This document shows, piece by piece, positions 11,762 to 27,169 of a stretch of DNA of 64,000 nt; within the stretch, counting starts at the first letter, position 1, and every line of letters begins with the position of its first letter. A model generated the notes under the pieces. The model was not told the DNA's origin. It searched no databases and saw only the letters and a list, made by a program, of their open reading frames with translations. Both the position numbers and the translations under genes were made by a program. Source of the DNA: Pogonophryne albipinna (lineage: Eukaryota; Chordata; Actinopteri; Perciformes; Artedidraconidae); assembly GCA_028583405.1 (NCBI GenBank), contig CM053246.1, positions 22,327,570 through 22,391,569 on the forward strand, in the 5' to 3' direction.

Positions 11762-11898
11762 ATGTTATCGTTCATATCCTTAAATGCTAGGGGGCTAAAA
11801 AACAATGTGAAACGTAAGGCAATTTTTATTTTTTGTAAGGAACAAAAGGCAAATTGTGTTTTTCTGCAAGAAACTCATTCTGCAGAGGCAGATACTAC
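11762..11898 (+). pseudogene. L1 ORF2 fragment (endonuclease N-terminus)
   Basis: The first 46 codons of ORF2: SFISLNARGLKNNVKR holds the catalytic Asn region of the APE-type endonuclease, and VFLQETHS the catalytic Glu. After 'ETHSAEADTTN' the frame enters LTR sequence, so no reverse transcriptase remains. Confidence 0.8.
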
Positions 11899-12091
11899 TA
11901 ACAAGAGGTCAGCTGGTCGTGGCTGCTCTTCACGTTGCGTCCTCCTGCCAGAGAGAGATTGCAGGTCTCACTCAGGCCCTTTAACCCTCTGGTACCGGTC
12001 GCCAGGTGTCCTCAATCCCAGCTGATAGACCAAAGGGAAAACCTTAAAGGAACATACACACACTAGAGATAACAAGGCAGGGGTCGTCACA
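11899..12091 (-). repeat. 3' LTR of the CNBP-bearing element, end missing
   Basis: Follows the purine tract at about 12105-12092 and starts TGTGACGACCCC. It shares its last 100 bp with the 5' LTR and stops inside L1 ORF2. Confidence 0.7.
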
Positions 12092-12386
12092 CCCACCCCC
12101 TTAAAGTCGGTGTCCCCAGGACCACCGGCACACCAACCCTGACAAAACAAAAAAAACACCAGTAATGAACAACAAAAATACAAGACATACGGCACCCCAC
12201 TTCCAACAAAACCAACAATTGCAACATACAACCCTCACACTGCCAACCGCTCCTCCCACACCCAGCCACATCTTTAGCAACACAGGTAAGCAACCTGAGA
12301 AGCACACTTTAAAAGGATGGGCAGAGCGAGAACGATTTATCAAACAGTATGACAGACAATACATTACCGTCACGGCCCATGTTTCC

Positions 12387-14012
<1,626 letters not shown>

Positions 14013-14683
14013 TTAAACCGAAAGAAAAGAACAAAAACAAAAACAAAAACCAACCGGACAGATACCACCACGTTTATTATGCGTCCAAAGTGGAACACAC
14101 ATTTTTTGATTGGAGTTTCCCTACTAACTCATCATCCCACTGACTAATCTCCTCCCTAGTCTTCATGCAGTTACTTGTGGTGGGTATTTATGCACTGGAG
14201 ACCGCTAATCCAGCAAAGCGACTAGCAAGCTAGCAACACTACTGAGACCACGGCCATGCTCCCAAGTCAAAGCTTCAACCACTTTCTCCGCAACACTACA
14301 CACCCCGCTTAACGATCCCAAGGGAACCGCCGCTTAACCTGCCAGGGAAAACTCAGCACCGTTCCACACTGCTCCACATGCAACGCACTAACAAACCCAC
14401 ACAAGAGAGAAAGGAAAAAAACAAAACAAACAGCTGACCACGGCTAAGAACAACTAGAAGCAACCACTCGCCCGAAATATAATACCAAACAAATCAAAGT
14501 CTCACAAAGTAATCAAATCAGTCCCCCAAACAACAATCTGAAATCTAATGTCCTTCCCACAACGAGCCGAAACAAAGAAACCGGCCGCACTGCAAACGCG
14601 CTCCCAACAAACTTATACACGCGCACCAACTCCCAACACAAATCTCACCTATATCCGTTGCTGTATCACAGATAAAAAGAAGT

Positions 14684-14696
14684 GGACGAGCCCCCA
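14684..14696 (-). other. Primer-binding site, tRNA-Pro type
   Basis: TGGGGGCTCGTCC, two bases after the 5' LTR end (CATGACA). It matches the first 13 bases of the 18-nt tRNA-Pro site seen intact in element A at 29461; the last five bases differ. Confidence 0.7.
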
Positions 14697-14698
14697 GC

Positions 14699-14914
14699 TG
14701 TCATGGCTTGGCTCTCAGCCACAACAAACGCGCGACAGAAAACGAGGGCGTGAATAGAAAAAAAGAGTTTATTCACTGCTGCTGAAGGACACAAACAGGC
14801 GAAACAAACGATGAAACAAGAGGTCAGCTGGTCGTGGCTGCTCTTCGCGTTGCGTCCTCCTGCCAGAGAGAGATTGCAGGTCTCACTCAGGCCCTTTAAC
14901 CCTCTGGTACCGGT
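14699..14914 (-). repeat. 5' LTR of the CNBP-bearing element, start missing
   Basis: Contains GTGAATAAACTC with an AATAAA signal and ends ...CCATGACA before the primer site. The U3 start present in the 3' LTR is absent; the sequence changes at 14915 into the inverted-repeat element. Confidence 0.7.
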
Positions 14915-17823
14915 GTTGCAGTATAACTTGAGTCATGACAACTGGCGACATTCTATTATTTTCGTCATAGGAATCCGGGGCGTGTACATTGAGGACCCAT
15001 TGTTGACTTACAATGTCGATCGCCTCGTTTGTCGTTTATGTTCATCTTTTGCTATATCTGCCTTCCTAAGATCACTTTGATGCACATTCAGTACTCGTAT
15101 GTGAGGTTGTGGGTGAGAGGTGGATATCGTGACGCTTACAGGGAGGTATCGAACATTACAAAGTAGGTGACTGTGTGGATGCCTGTTCAAAATATTGCAA
15201 ACTTGAATAAATCATTTAAATTATATATTTGTGTCCGACTTTCATTTGTATATCGTTCTTAATGTGATGTATAGTAGCTTTGATAGCTGTCCATACCTTC
15301 AGACAGCCTAAAAGTAAGACACAAGTTGTTTATTCACAGCCCGAAAGCAGCATCGAGATGACTGGATCATCTGCAGTGTTGGGCAAGTTACTTCCAAAAT
15401 GTAATACAGTACATTACTTATTACTGTCTTTTTTAAGTAATAGGCTACGTTACATTAAAATATTACTGTCTCTGAAATGTAATGACTTACACTACTTTTA
15501 TATTAGCCTACTTTTGAGTTACTTTACCAAAATAAACTTAAAAGAATGGCTAAGTATTTTAAATGCTAAAATGTAGTTTAGTGCAGCTCATTATACATCC
15601 AGTGAAGGACAATGTGGTATAGCATAACAACTGTGTAGGCCATTAAGGCTACTCACAACTTTTATTACACGGCTTAGTTGAATACTCGATTCTGATTCAT
15701 TGAACATGTGACACGTTGTTAATACAGTAGTACAGACCACTGTCGATGACTACAATGAAGGTTGCTAAGGAGGATCAAGAAAGAGAAAGCAAAAGAGGTT
15801 AAAAGACGGAGCGCTGAACGTCAGATAAATCACCAGAAGAAGGCAGAGAGGAAGTAAACAATAACAGGAACTAGGAATGGGCTCTGTTTGTTTAGTATGG
15901 CCGTGTAATAAGCGGGATATTTGTGCAGCGAGGCGGTCATGGGGGAAAGAACATCCGACAGCCTGGATCTTGATGAGCCTGAAGGGTAAACACCAGGACC
16001 CTTTCTCATTTCATCAAATCCCCCTCCTCGACTCCTCGGTCCTCCGGTAGTGACCCGGAAATGGATTTCAGCGCGCCATGTTGAAGGACATCTCATTTCT
16101 CTAAATGCACTTCGAGGACCGAGCATCGAGCATCGAGGAGGCTCTCTGGAGGAGCTCTAACCGAGGATACACTGATGGGTCCTCCACGGTCCTCCACGGC
16201 TCCTTCATGGATGCATTTCCGGCAACAGAGATGTTTCAAAGAGTCGTGACGCACGGCCGGACTTATCTCAGCCAATGACAGCTCTGCATGCATACCCTGG
16301 ATATTATTTTAGTAACTGCTTTCATCGCGACGCGATGTTTCCAGTGAGAACAGCTGTGAGGTCCGTGCAGAAAGCAGAGCAGTGTGTATAATATATATCA
16401 CTCAGTATAACAGGCCTACTCTCTTTATTTGCTGTAGTTTAGTAGATATCTACAAACAAAGAGTCCATATTTTTCTAAAAACCATTTAGTGCTTCACATA
16501 ATAAAATACACAACAGCTGTTAGGCTGTTAGCTGTAGGTGCGTGTGTGTGGTGTAGGTGTGTGTAAAGTGTGTGCGTAGATGCAGCGGACTGACAGGTCT
16601 CCGTTGGTTTGGTGTCCTCTGCTTACTTTTAATACTTGTAAATAAAACTTTTGGCCCGTAATTTATTTTCCTCATTGTAGCGACCAGAGAGGGGAGAGGG
16701 GGGGGGGGATATATCCAGTCTCTGATAGTGTTACGTTATTGTGTGGCCTGTTATTGTCTCATTATACCGCACTGTGAATGAATCAAAGTAAATATATAAG
16801 TGGTCATGAACACATCTGTCCATCAGACAGAGGGCTGCTGTGCCTCCTGTCATCATTAATGGACGTCTCTTTAAAATGACCTCTCAGAGGAGAGGAGTTC
16901 TCATTTCTCTAACCGCCTGCTGCTTCCCTCCTCTCTCCTCGGTTCCCCTCCTCGGCTCGCATCTCCTGTGGGCGGGACTAAGTCTCGAGGATAGGAGTCG
17001 AGGAGGGGAGTCGAGGAGGGGAGTTAGAGAAATGAGAAAGGGCCCAGGTTTACTAATCTACCCGCACAATTTTTCTCTGGTGTCAGAATGTCTTGCGATG
17101 TTGGTAAATGGTTAAAAAACAAAACACCATTTAATTTCGGGTTAAAAGTTTACCGTTACTGTGACATATCAGTATAGCCACGGAAGATAGTTTGTGTGTT
17201 TCATTCCCATGCATCAAGGTTATTTTCCTGTATGTAATTGTTTTTCCTGCACAGTGTAGAGTCTTGTTGTGATGAGAGGGATACAGGTACTTCATAAAAA
17301 AAACGTGCTCCCTGGAGAATAGCTACAGAATTGATATCACAATTTAATCGGAGCTGATCACAACTTGTCATGAGTGATCCAGTCATGTCGATGAGCGTTC
17401 GGGGCTCGGGCTGTGAATAAACAACTTGTGTCTTACTTTTAGGCTGTCTGAAGGTGTGGACAGCTATCAAAGCTACTATACATCACATTAAGAACGATGT
17501 ACAAATGAAAGTCGGACACAAATATATAATTTAAATGATTTATTCAAGTTTGCAATGTTTTGAACAGACATCCCCAGTCACCTCATTGTCATTTTGTAGT
17601 CCTCGCTGTACGCGTCCGGATATCGGCATCACAACCTCACACACTGGTACTGAATGTGCATCAAAGTGTTCCTATGGAGCCAAATATACCAAAAGATAAA
17701 TGTAAACAACAGAAGGAGCGATCGAAATGTGTATTTCCTGGTTATTCGACAATGGCTCCTCAAAGTACACGCCCCATTCCTACCGTTATAGAACGTCACG
17801 AGTTCCCCGGTGTAACCAGTTAA
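14915..17823. mobile_element. Foldback-like element with about 450-bp inverted arms
   Basis: The left arm (14915-15378) and right arm (about 17372-17821) are inverted copies. Shared blocks include 'gtgtccgactttcattt', 'acaacttgtgtcttactttta' and 'gatagctgtcca'. The arms have diverged by several percent, and short frames in them are not alike enough in codon pattern to call genes. The loop holds a common fish repeat (about 15375-15560, 'gttgggcaagttacttcc') and a nested MITE. From 17824 to 17918 nothing is recognised. Confidence 0.65.
15993..17048. mobile_element. MITE with GA/CT-rich inverted ends, nested in the foldback element
   Basis: Left end 'ccaggaccctttctcatttc' and right end 'gaaatgagaaagggcccagg' are inverted. 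Subterminal 'cctcctcgactcc' motifs repeat in inverted order. A second inner block (16080-16210) repeats 'ctcatttctctaa' and 'cgaggac'. No coding capacity. Confidence 0.6.
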
Positions 17824-17918
17824 ACCGGCACTAAAGGAGGTTGTGCTCTCTAACCAGCGGCTGCCCCACTGGGTTGTTGTCGATACCATCTCACATGCCT
17901 ACGGGGCCAGTGGCCGCC

Positions 17919-18642
17919 TGTTACGGTTGCTGTTTGTCTGCTCCTTAATCTGCTGAGATTGTTTGCAGCTGTGTGCGTGTGTGTGATTATGCAAATGAGA
18001 TGTGTGGTTGCCCCAACATCATTGGCTGTCATCTCCTGGTCCACTTCCGAGGACACTGATTGGAGCACGCCGAGCCCGACGTTCTCCAATCCCTGTGCAA
18101 GCCCAGCGCACACCTGCTGGAGAGGACTACAAAGCTGGGGACAATCATTGGAGGCTCTGTTGAGTGAACAGATGCCTCTCGCTATTTGCTCTTCATTCTG
18201 GGGGTTAACTTGTGTGGACCGTGTTATTGTGATTAGATGTGCTTAGATTAGTGTGGTTAGTAGTGTCTGGAGTAGCTTAGTTAGAGTGTAGAGTAGTTTA
18301 GTTAGTGTTTAGAGTAGTTTAGGATTTTGTGACTGTTGCCTTTTAGTTTAGCTTAGCTGTGTGTTTTGTATATATTTCTTGTGTTAGTCTGTACCACTGT
18401 TAAAGTGAGGTTTTGTTTCATTCTTTATTTAGTGTATTAGTATTTAATTCTCTGAATGCCTTTAGACTCCTTTTGAGTCCTCCCTTTGTTTGGTTGTTTG
18501 TCAACCTGTGCCCTTTTGGCCCTTTTGTTTGTTCAGGCTGCACGCCTTCCCTTTTGTTTACCGCTGCTGTTTGTAAATAAATCACTTTATAATTATACCA
18601 ATTCCACTCTGGTCGTGTCGTTTCCCTTTGGATATCCTAGCC
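17919..18642 (+). repeat. 5' LTR of element A (first part)
   Basis: Nearly identical to 33064-33531 plus 34142-34379. It contains the unoccupied target GTCTGTAC (18387-18394) for the hAT MITE found in the 3' LTR. The last 17 bp of this LTR lie at 29442-29458, beyond the 10.8 kb hAT. Confidence 0.85.
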
Positions 18643-19359
18643 CAGGGGTGCCCAACCTTTTTTGAACCGAGAGCTACTTTTAAAGTTGCCAGTCTGTCGA
18701 GATCTACCAGGCCAAATAGAGAGGCGTAGCCATTACTGACAGCCTACTACCAGGTAAATACACACTTCTACTTGTATAAAACTGACCTTTGTACGATTAA
18801 TACTTCATAAAATAATGCAGATCCTTTATCTTACCTCTTTCTAATCTACACACATAGAAGTATTTAACTGAAGTTACACAACAGTGTTGTTGATACAGAG
18901 TTGGAGTTTATTCACACGTCACTACAGTGGGTAATGTTTTCAAGAAACATTGAACAGTGCTGCCACATATGACACAGGAAAAAAAGAAAAGACTCTGAAC
19001 CCTTTCTTTGCCATTATATAAAAATAATGTTGCTACAAAAGTATAAATTAGGCTTACTAATAAGACAACTCCGATCTGAAGCTACACCGGAATCTGCTGC
19101 AACAGTGCAATAAAAAAGACAAAATTAATAGAATCAAACCCTTTTTTGTTGCATTTTAGTAGATTATAAAAAGAAATACCTTTAAAATAGGATGCAAGCA
19201 ACACTAGTTTCTTAACCTGAATTGATAATAGACTATAATCAATTAAAGTTTGCATTCTTATACCATTTTGTACAATAATTATAATGAATAAGTTCAAACA
19301 AACTAAAACTTACAGCTGATTAATAACCTGTATCTAACTTGAGTTTTTATTATATCAAA

Positions 19360-19485
19360 AACCTGTTGAAATGCTTCTGTTATTTTTACTGTCCCCCAAA
19401 AGCGCGTCCGTAGCCTCCAGGAATGCTTCTTTCACAACTTCGCCATCTTTGAAAGACTTCATGTGTTTCGCAAGAACGTGACTGA
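19360..19485 (-). pseudogene. hAT transposase N-terminal fragment, second half
   Basis: Reads VSHVLAKHMKSFKDGEVVKE followed by AFLEATDALLGDSKN and a stop. It continues directly the piece that ends at 28851 (KAATIASYR), the two being separated by element B. The type matches the GTF2IRD2-like/ZAPHOD group of hAT transposases. The catalytic RNase H-like domain is absent. Confidence 0.7.
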
Positions 19486-19489
19486 CACG

Positions 19490-21161
19490 TAAAGCAAACA
19501 GATATTGTTCTAAACTTGTATTAAAGTAAACAGGTATTATCTTGAACTGTATTGAAGTGAACATGTATTATTTGGGACTGTTTTAAAGTAATCCTATATA
19601 TATAAACCTTCTTACACTCAATGACCCAGATACCCTGCCACACACACTTACCCCTCCTCTCACACATACACTCACTGACCCAGATATCAGCACACACACA
19701 CATATGTGACCTGCTCCATCGAAATCAGTCGCTTTGACCCGAAGACACATTTTGAGTTGTATACACTGTTGGAAAGAGGAGATTCCTAGCTTTCTAATGA
19801 TATCAGGATTGTTTTTGTACTCCAAATATTAAGCGAAATATGTCACATTATATAATGACTGTTACAGAGTCATCATTTTGAGAAAAAGGCCTTCAAAGTT
19901 TTCTCTTCTCTGGAATCAATCGATCTGATTGATTATTAGCGGAGCAAATGATCAAAATACTACGGAGGGAAGATATTTTCGTTTGGAGGGGAAGCTCGCG
20001 AGTGTGTGTGTGTGTGTATACGTGTGTGTGCGTGTGTGTGTTTGTGTAATTTTGCGTTTGTGTGTATTGTGTTTGTTTCCCGGGGAAAACACTCACGAGA
20101 AACACCGGCTGTTGTTATGCCTGCTGTGACGTTAAATTACTCCGTTCTCCGCTTGTAATTATGCCGTTACAAGCTTGAAAGTTGTATTTATCCTCTGAAT
20201 TTGCCAAAACAAGTTTAATATTCTGAAAGCCAAGACTTTGTTTAATTGAAATCAGATGAAAACAAACTGTAACGGACCCTGCCGTGTTATCTATGATTAC
20301 TATACTCTTACATTCATAATTTCAGCCGGAGGGAGGGGGGCGGCGCTGCTGGAAGAGCAGATTGCGAGTGAGAGGTGCCTGACTTCGTCTCTTTACAAGC
20401 TTCAAAAATGTATTTATCGTGTGATTTGGGAAATAAAAGTTTCATATTCTGAAAGCCAAGACTTTGTTTGTTTAAAATCAAACAAAACACCCGAACCCCG
20501 AAAAAATAGTTTTTTACGTAAATCCACGTTTATTTTGAAATGAGCCGTTGCGACTTCCGACTGATTTCGATAGAGCGGGTCACATATACACTTCCTCTAC
20601 CAGCACACACACATGTTCTTTTCAAGGTTCTTCCTGGGGCCAATATAATCTCAAGCACCAATATATCTGTGTACAATGTTTGATACCAATATCTGTGTAC
20701 AATGTTTGATTGTTTTGGGAAAGAATAGTTTGTGTGAAATCTTCCTTGAGAAATTAAAGGAGTGAAGTTAGGTGGAAGATAAAAAGTGATTCTGACCTTG
20801 ACTAGTTCCGAGGCTCTCACGCTTCACTTAGGAGTAAAATGGGACGGAAGAGCCGACCCACATCTCCGCCCCAAATATGTCCATATATACTATTGTTTAT
20901 TCATGCAAAATGCCCCCTGTTTCTGACTGGCTGGTCCCGATACCTGTATCGCACGGCAGTGGAGCGGGGAGCCCGGAGTGCTCTGTTACAGGGCACTCTG
21001 TATTTCGTATTGTGTTTTTTACCATTAAAATCAGATTATTGTTATAACTTTTATGCCGGTGTTTTGAACTCCTTCTCTTATTAAATCTGACCAGGCTCAT
21101 CTAACGGACGGCGCGGAGCAGAGGTGGGCTTTAAGCCACCACTACTGTGTTTGTTCCAACA
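19490..21161 (+). repeat. 5' LTR of element B, with MITE inserted
   Basis: Starts TAAAGCAAAC and ends TTCCAACA. Contains 'tattaaatc' and 'accattaaaatc' near the 3' part, possible polyadenylation signals. Interrupted by the TA-flanked MITE at 19705-20584. Confidence 0.8.
19705..20584. mobile_element. TA-flanked MITE, copy 1
   Basis: Inverted ends TGTGACCTGCTCCATCGAAA and TGTGACCCGCTCTATCGAAA. The target is TA, or up to ATAT, the palindromic context making the length ambiguous. The 3' LTR of element B (about 28264-28272, 'cacatatacac') has the empty site. A second copy lies at 22390-23413. TA target and ends suit a Tc1/mariner-type MITE. Contains a short TG repeat. Confidence 0.8.
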
Positions 21162-21164
21162 AGC

Positions 21165-21182
21165 TGGTGACCCCGACGTGAT
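21165..21182 (+). other. Primer-binding site, tRNA-Trp type
   Basis: TGGTGACCCCGACGTGAT, complementary to the 3' end of vertebrate tRNA-Trp with CCA over all 18 positions, by recollection of that tRNA. Confidence 0.8.
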
Positions 21183-21404
21183 GAGTGCTGGTCTCTAGAA
21201 GGACCACCGACAGCCAGCGGACTAATTTCTGTCCAGGGGAGGACACCCCGGACACCGTTGACAACTAAACCAGGACGTCCTACATGATACAAAGGTAAAA
21301 CAGATACCTGTTGATTACCAAAATCTGTGATTTGACTTTGCTACAAAATGTTAGAGTTGTCAGCGGTGTTCTCAGTGTTCTTAGTCACGGTAAAAAATAC
21401 AATA

Positions 21405-21675
21405 CTTAAGAAAGTGTTTGTATAAGAGTCAGGTAGGACATTCCTGACCTATAGGGCACTAAGTGTGTGTAAGAGTCTGGTATTGCATTGCAGTATCTTA
21501 GCTCACTAAAGCAAAGTCGGTGCTCAGAGTCAGGTAGGACATTCCAGACCTGAGGCATCGAGTTATATTTAAGAAAGTGTTTGCATAGAGTCAGGTAGGA
21601 CATTCCAGACCTAATGCACCGAGTTATATTTAAGAAAGTGTTTGTATAGGGTCAGGTAGAGCATTCCGGACCTAA
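21405..21675 (+). repeat. 61-bp tandem repeat in the leader of element B
   Basis: Three to four imperfect units built round 'aagaaagtgtttg' and 'gtcaggtaggacattccaga'. They lie just downstream of the primer site, where the packaging leader of a retroelement would be. Confidence 0.7.
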
Positions 21676-22389
21676 CAAATGTGAACCAGCGAGGTCTCCG
21701 TGAGGTAGTCTAGTCCTGCACGGCTGACTCGCTGGGGAAATTCTGTAATAAACTCTGTGTGATTTTTTACGTCAAATCTGTGTAATAATTGAGAGGAAAG
21801 GGCAGAAGTACAGTTTAGTGCAGAACAGGAGACAAGGTTTGCAGAAGCTGGGAGCTTCATCAGACAAAGGAAGTTCATTCGTGGTCAGCTGCTGCCCTCT
21901 GGAGGCGAACAGGGTGTATAACCATATGCTGTGTGCACGTCTGAATTAAGAACATTCAAATAAATAGGATAAGGACATTAAGTAACGACAAGATTTGTCC
22001 AGTGTATTAATAAATACAAATGAACACATATCAACCTAGTCAGATAATAGATACGAAGTCAATCATGGAAGAAGTGAAAGATCGAGTGATCTGAAGTTGG
22101 AGTGAATACATTGAAAATTAATTGATCAATGTGTGATTTGAGGTGGTAGATATTGAAATAAATAAGAAACTATAATTTGTGTTTTTAGCATAGTTTTTGT
22201 GGGACACAGTTACGTCACTTTGTGGTTTTTATGAGAAGTTTTGAGAGTAGGAAGACGCAAGCTATTCACCACAATTGTATTTTTAGGTTATGAATAAAAC
22301 AAAGAGTAGTAAGTGATAAGCAGAAGGGTTTTTGAGCTCTTGTCGGTCAGAAGGAATCTTGTGTGTGTATGACAGGGTATGTGTGTATA

Positions 22390-23413
<1,024 letters not shown>

Positions 23414-26400
23414 TATGCCCGCTTCGGTTTTCAATGTCCGCCATCACGTTAAAACCATGGTTAAAACGGAGGATTGGTGGCATTTTCAGTTCATTGCTTA
23501 CTTCCACACGTCTTTTCCCCTCCTTGTCTCTTTCATGACTTTATTTAATGCATTAGAACGATTGTTATCGTAACTTTCCGTGTTTCTAGAAGTCAAACTC
23601 ACTGTTCACATTACGGAGTATATTTCCGGAACGGCCTTTCAAAATAAAAGCCACAGGCCGCTGTTCACCAGAGATGCCTTCACAATAAAACAGTAATTAG
23701 CTTAACAATATATTTAACTTATATTACGTCGTTAAACATTGATTTTAATTCATTACAGTTTTCAAATACGGCGCGGATTGAATACAGTTATTTGTGTATT
23801 CTGTTACAACCTCACCATGCTTGTAACACAACTTAGATAAACAATTTGAAAATGAATAGAATATCCAAGTCGATAAAAGATTAATCTGTGGTTAGGGAGA
23901 GTTTCCTTGTTTTGCCTATTAACTTAGAACTGAAGTAATAAAGTATAGGCAGACTACTATCATTAGTTTGTTTTAACATTCACATGTTTCAGCATTCCTG
24001 ACCTCAGCCGTTTTATTTTGTAACCCGTTGGGAGAGAGATTTAAATTGAGTTTTTCTCAGTAGCTGAATGGCTGTGATTACAGCAGCATTGGATAGCTGT
24101 GCACCACCTTTTGGGTTCTCTGAATCAGTGTGTTGGTGAAGAGTTGCTCACTGCAAACAGAAGAAGTGTGCAAAGAACGCATCTCTGAGGAGATATTGAC
24201 ATTATGCTTGTGCCTCGTTGTCAAGGCAACAGTGGTGTGAAGAGGTACTGTGGTTTTGGGGGATTTCTGCTGTACAGAGGACAACGTGTGTCTGCCAAGT
24301 GATTCCTTCCCTCATCCCAATGCCAGGAAGAGTTTCCTTGGAGCCCATTGACCAGGGCCGGTCCTAACTTTTTTGGGGACCCTGCCACTGACTACAGCTG
24401 CATCACTGACTGTGCTCATTATGACAAGATCTTGAGACATGCTTGTCTCAGATGGTTCAGACTCTGAAGGAATGATGCAATGATTTTACAGCATAATTGT
24501 GCAAGAGTTTCCCAGGGGGTGGTGTAAAAACCTTAATGCTTAGTGTTTAGATAAGAGGCTGCTTGTTTAAATGATGGTCTGGAATACTGAAAAGATTAAA
24601 GTTTATTATTCTTGTTTAGCAAACAAGACATCTGATTATTATGTCACACATAATAATCTTGACATAGAAACTAGCTATGGGTAAAACGTGTGGTTGTTAT
24701 ACCATTGTTATCATGAACAAAAGATAAATAAGGAAATAGTATCTGCTTAAAGATGAACGGATTTCATATCCTAGAGAGGATTAGTTATTGTGAATACTCC
24801 ACAAGGTATCTACTAATGTATTTTAAAGAACCAAATTTAAAGAACTTGAATTGACTTGATAAATAAGTGAAGATAAGAAGATGTATTAACCATGAATTAA
24901 TCAATTGGTAAATTAAAAATAGCAGTAAAGAGGGAACTATTAAAGTAAAATGAGAATCATCCTGAAACACACTGAGGGATAAAGGGGGAGAGTACAGTGT
25001 AGAACCATATTCTTCAATCTTTTCATCATGTTTACAAATTATTCTTTTAGAGTTTTTATTCATGTGTGAATTTGGTAGTTTTTTAATTTGTTACAGTATT
25101 GATCAGTTCAAAGGGAGAGTTTTAGTAACATCTCTATAAGATCAGACAAATATTTATTTATATGTCATGTTGAAGGGAAAGTTAGTTCTAAACAAAAAAT
25201 AGTATTTCAATTTGAGGTATTGGCTTCACCATTGTAGCATATATTACTACAGGAGAACTTTTTATGGGGAAATAACTGTTGTTTGTCGTCCAAAATGTAG
25301 AGTTTAAAATTAAATTAAAATTAAAAACAGCTAATTTAATTTTGAAAAAGCAATATAATTGGGAGTAAACAAATGTGGGGCCTTGGATCACCCATTGTAA
25401 TGGTGCATATTATTGACGACCAATAGGGAGAATGGGTCACTTGACCCACCCTGCAGTGGTTTTTAAAATCTTAGTTGCAGCTTCACAGGGAGCGCATGGC
25501 ACCAGATTATGAGTTTAAAAGACAAGCGTCACCACCTCCTAATGGACATCCATTTAATTAGTAATTAACTGACATTTAGAGATGTTAAAAAGTAAAAACA
25601 TACCTAGCATAAGTGATAATTCCTAAATTCAACTACAAACCATTGATGAAATTACTTCTGTTTTTAAATCCTTAATAAAGGAAGGAGTGATTGTTACATG
25701 TTCGTACACCCAAGGTTCCACTCACTGTTAAAGAGGTTAAACGTTTTTCTTTAAGTGGACCAGAATTAAAGATAAATTAATATAATGAGTTATGAAATAC
25801 ATAGCAGAGCTTTACAGATCCTAATAATGTTTTGACTCAAGATAATAATTATATGCACAAGTTTCTGAAATAGATCTATTAGACATTTTAATATAGATTA
25901 GGTGTTAATAAACTGCAGTAGTAGTACTATAAGGAAGTGACATTTTTGGCTAACACATTTCAGGAAATGTGGGAAACAGCTGTCCCAATGAAAAGTTAGA
26001 GATATCTTGAAAAGTATAGTTGTAATCGTGAATTAATTAATGATGGCGCTCCATATATGACAGATTTTTGTAGACAAAGGATACTGGCCTATGCTGACAT
26101 ATCAAAGTATCTGCAGAGCACGACACATGGCCAAAAGGACTGAGACCAAATGACCTTTGACCCTGACCGACAGTGTAACTTGAGAAGGCACTGTCAATGA
26201 CTGACTCTGGGGTGAACCTGACCAAACTTGACTTTACAACCTGACAGTGTGAGTGTGAGTGTACGTCTGCATGTGATCAGTGCAACTGCATGATTTAAAA
26301 CAATGACTAATCAAGCATGCTTTTGGACTAACACATTATTCTGGGGCTCTGTGGGAGAGTAACTCAGTCAATGGTTACCTGAAGGTTTTCTTCCCATACA

Positions 26401-27169
26401 GGATTTTGGTTACACATGAGGTTCATGTGTAAAAAGGGGGAGTGTAAACTTCACAATGTACATTTTTCATTTAGGGACTGAAAGGAACCTGCTGCCCCAA
26501 CTTGATTGTTCAATCTGACCATTGATTGACAGTTTTAGAATGGACCTGCTCCATATCTGGGGATAAGATACTGTTTGATGAATGTTGACATGTTTCTAAT
26601 ATTGATTGAGTTATAACAGGTAACACAGATGCAGAATCAGTGGCCAAGAGGCTACTGTGAGAGATCTTGATAATATCTCAGCACTGACAGGTAAAGGCAG
26701 TATCACCAGGAAATCATTCATTTTGTCAGCATCATGATTTTGGTTGTTTTTGAATCCATAACATTAGTGTGTTTCTTTACCAGAAACATTAGCAGTTCAT
26801 ATTATATTTAGATTTTAAATGGGATCTCAAGGATTTGATTTAAGAATAACACAGATGCTTGTCAGAAATTCAGAGCTATTGAAATATGTTATTTAGTTCA
26901 CCTAGAGATGTTGGAGTTTTGTTTTGTTGCCATAGGCCAAGTATTAAGATTCTGAAGCTGCACTGGCAGACAGGAGGTCTACAATCAATTTAGAAAACCT
27001 GTTCACAGACGGCTGTTGTTTTAAGACACCCCACCAACAGGCTCCAAGCGGCCTACGCAGTGGTGGGTCAAACAGCTGAGGGCCCCGGAGCCCTGAGCGT
27101 AGGCTTGAGGGATTTGTATCAGATTTCTCCACACAGGTTGGTGACGCCAAAGAGGGACCCAGGAGGCCG

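Larger units (their letters stand above)
10513..11898 (+). mobile_element. L1-type LINE, 5' part, cut by LTR element
   Basis: Starts with 'caagatggcggag', typical of L1 5' ends, followed by an open ORF1 and the first 46 codons of ORF2. At 11898/11899 the sequence passes abruptly into the LTR of the minus-strand element; the rest of ORF2 is not found in the window. Confidence 0.75.

Noticed and set aside
17560..17823. Similar small frames in both arms of the foldback element (MNRHP...)
   Set aside because: The arms are inverted copies, so the frames are paired by descent; they are short, diverged and have no domain.
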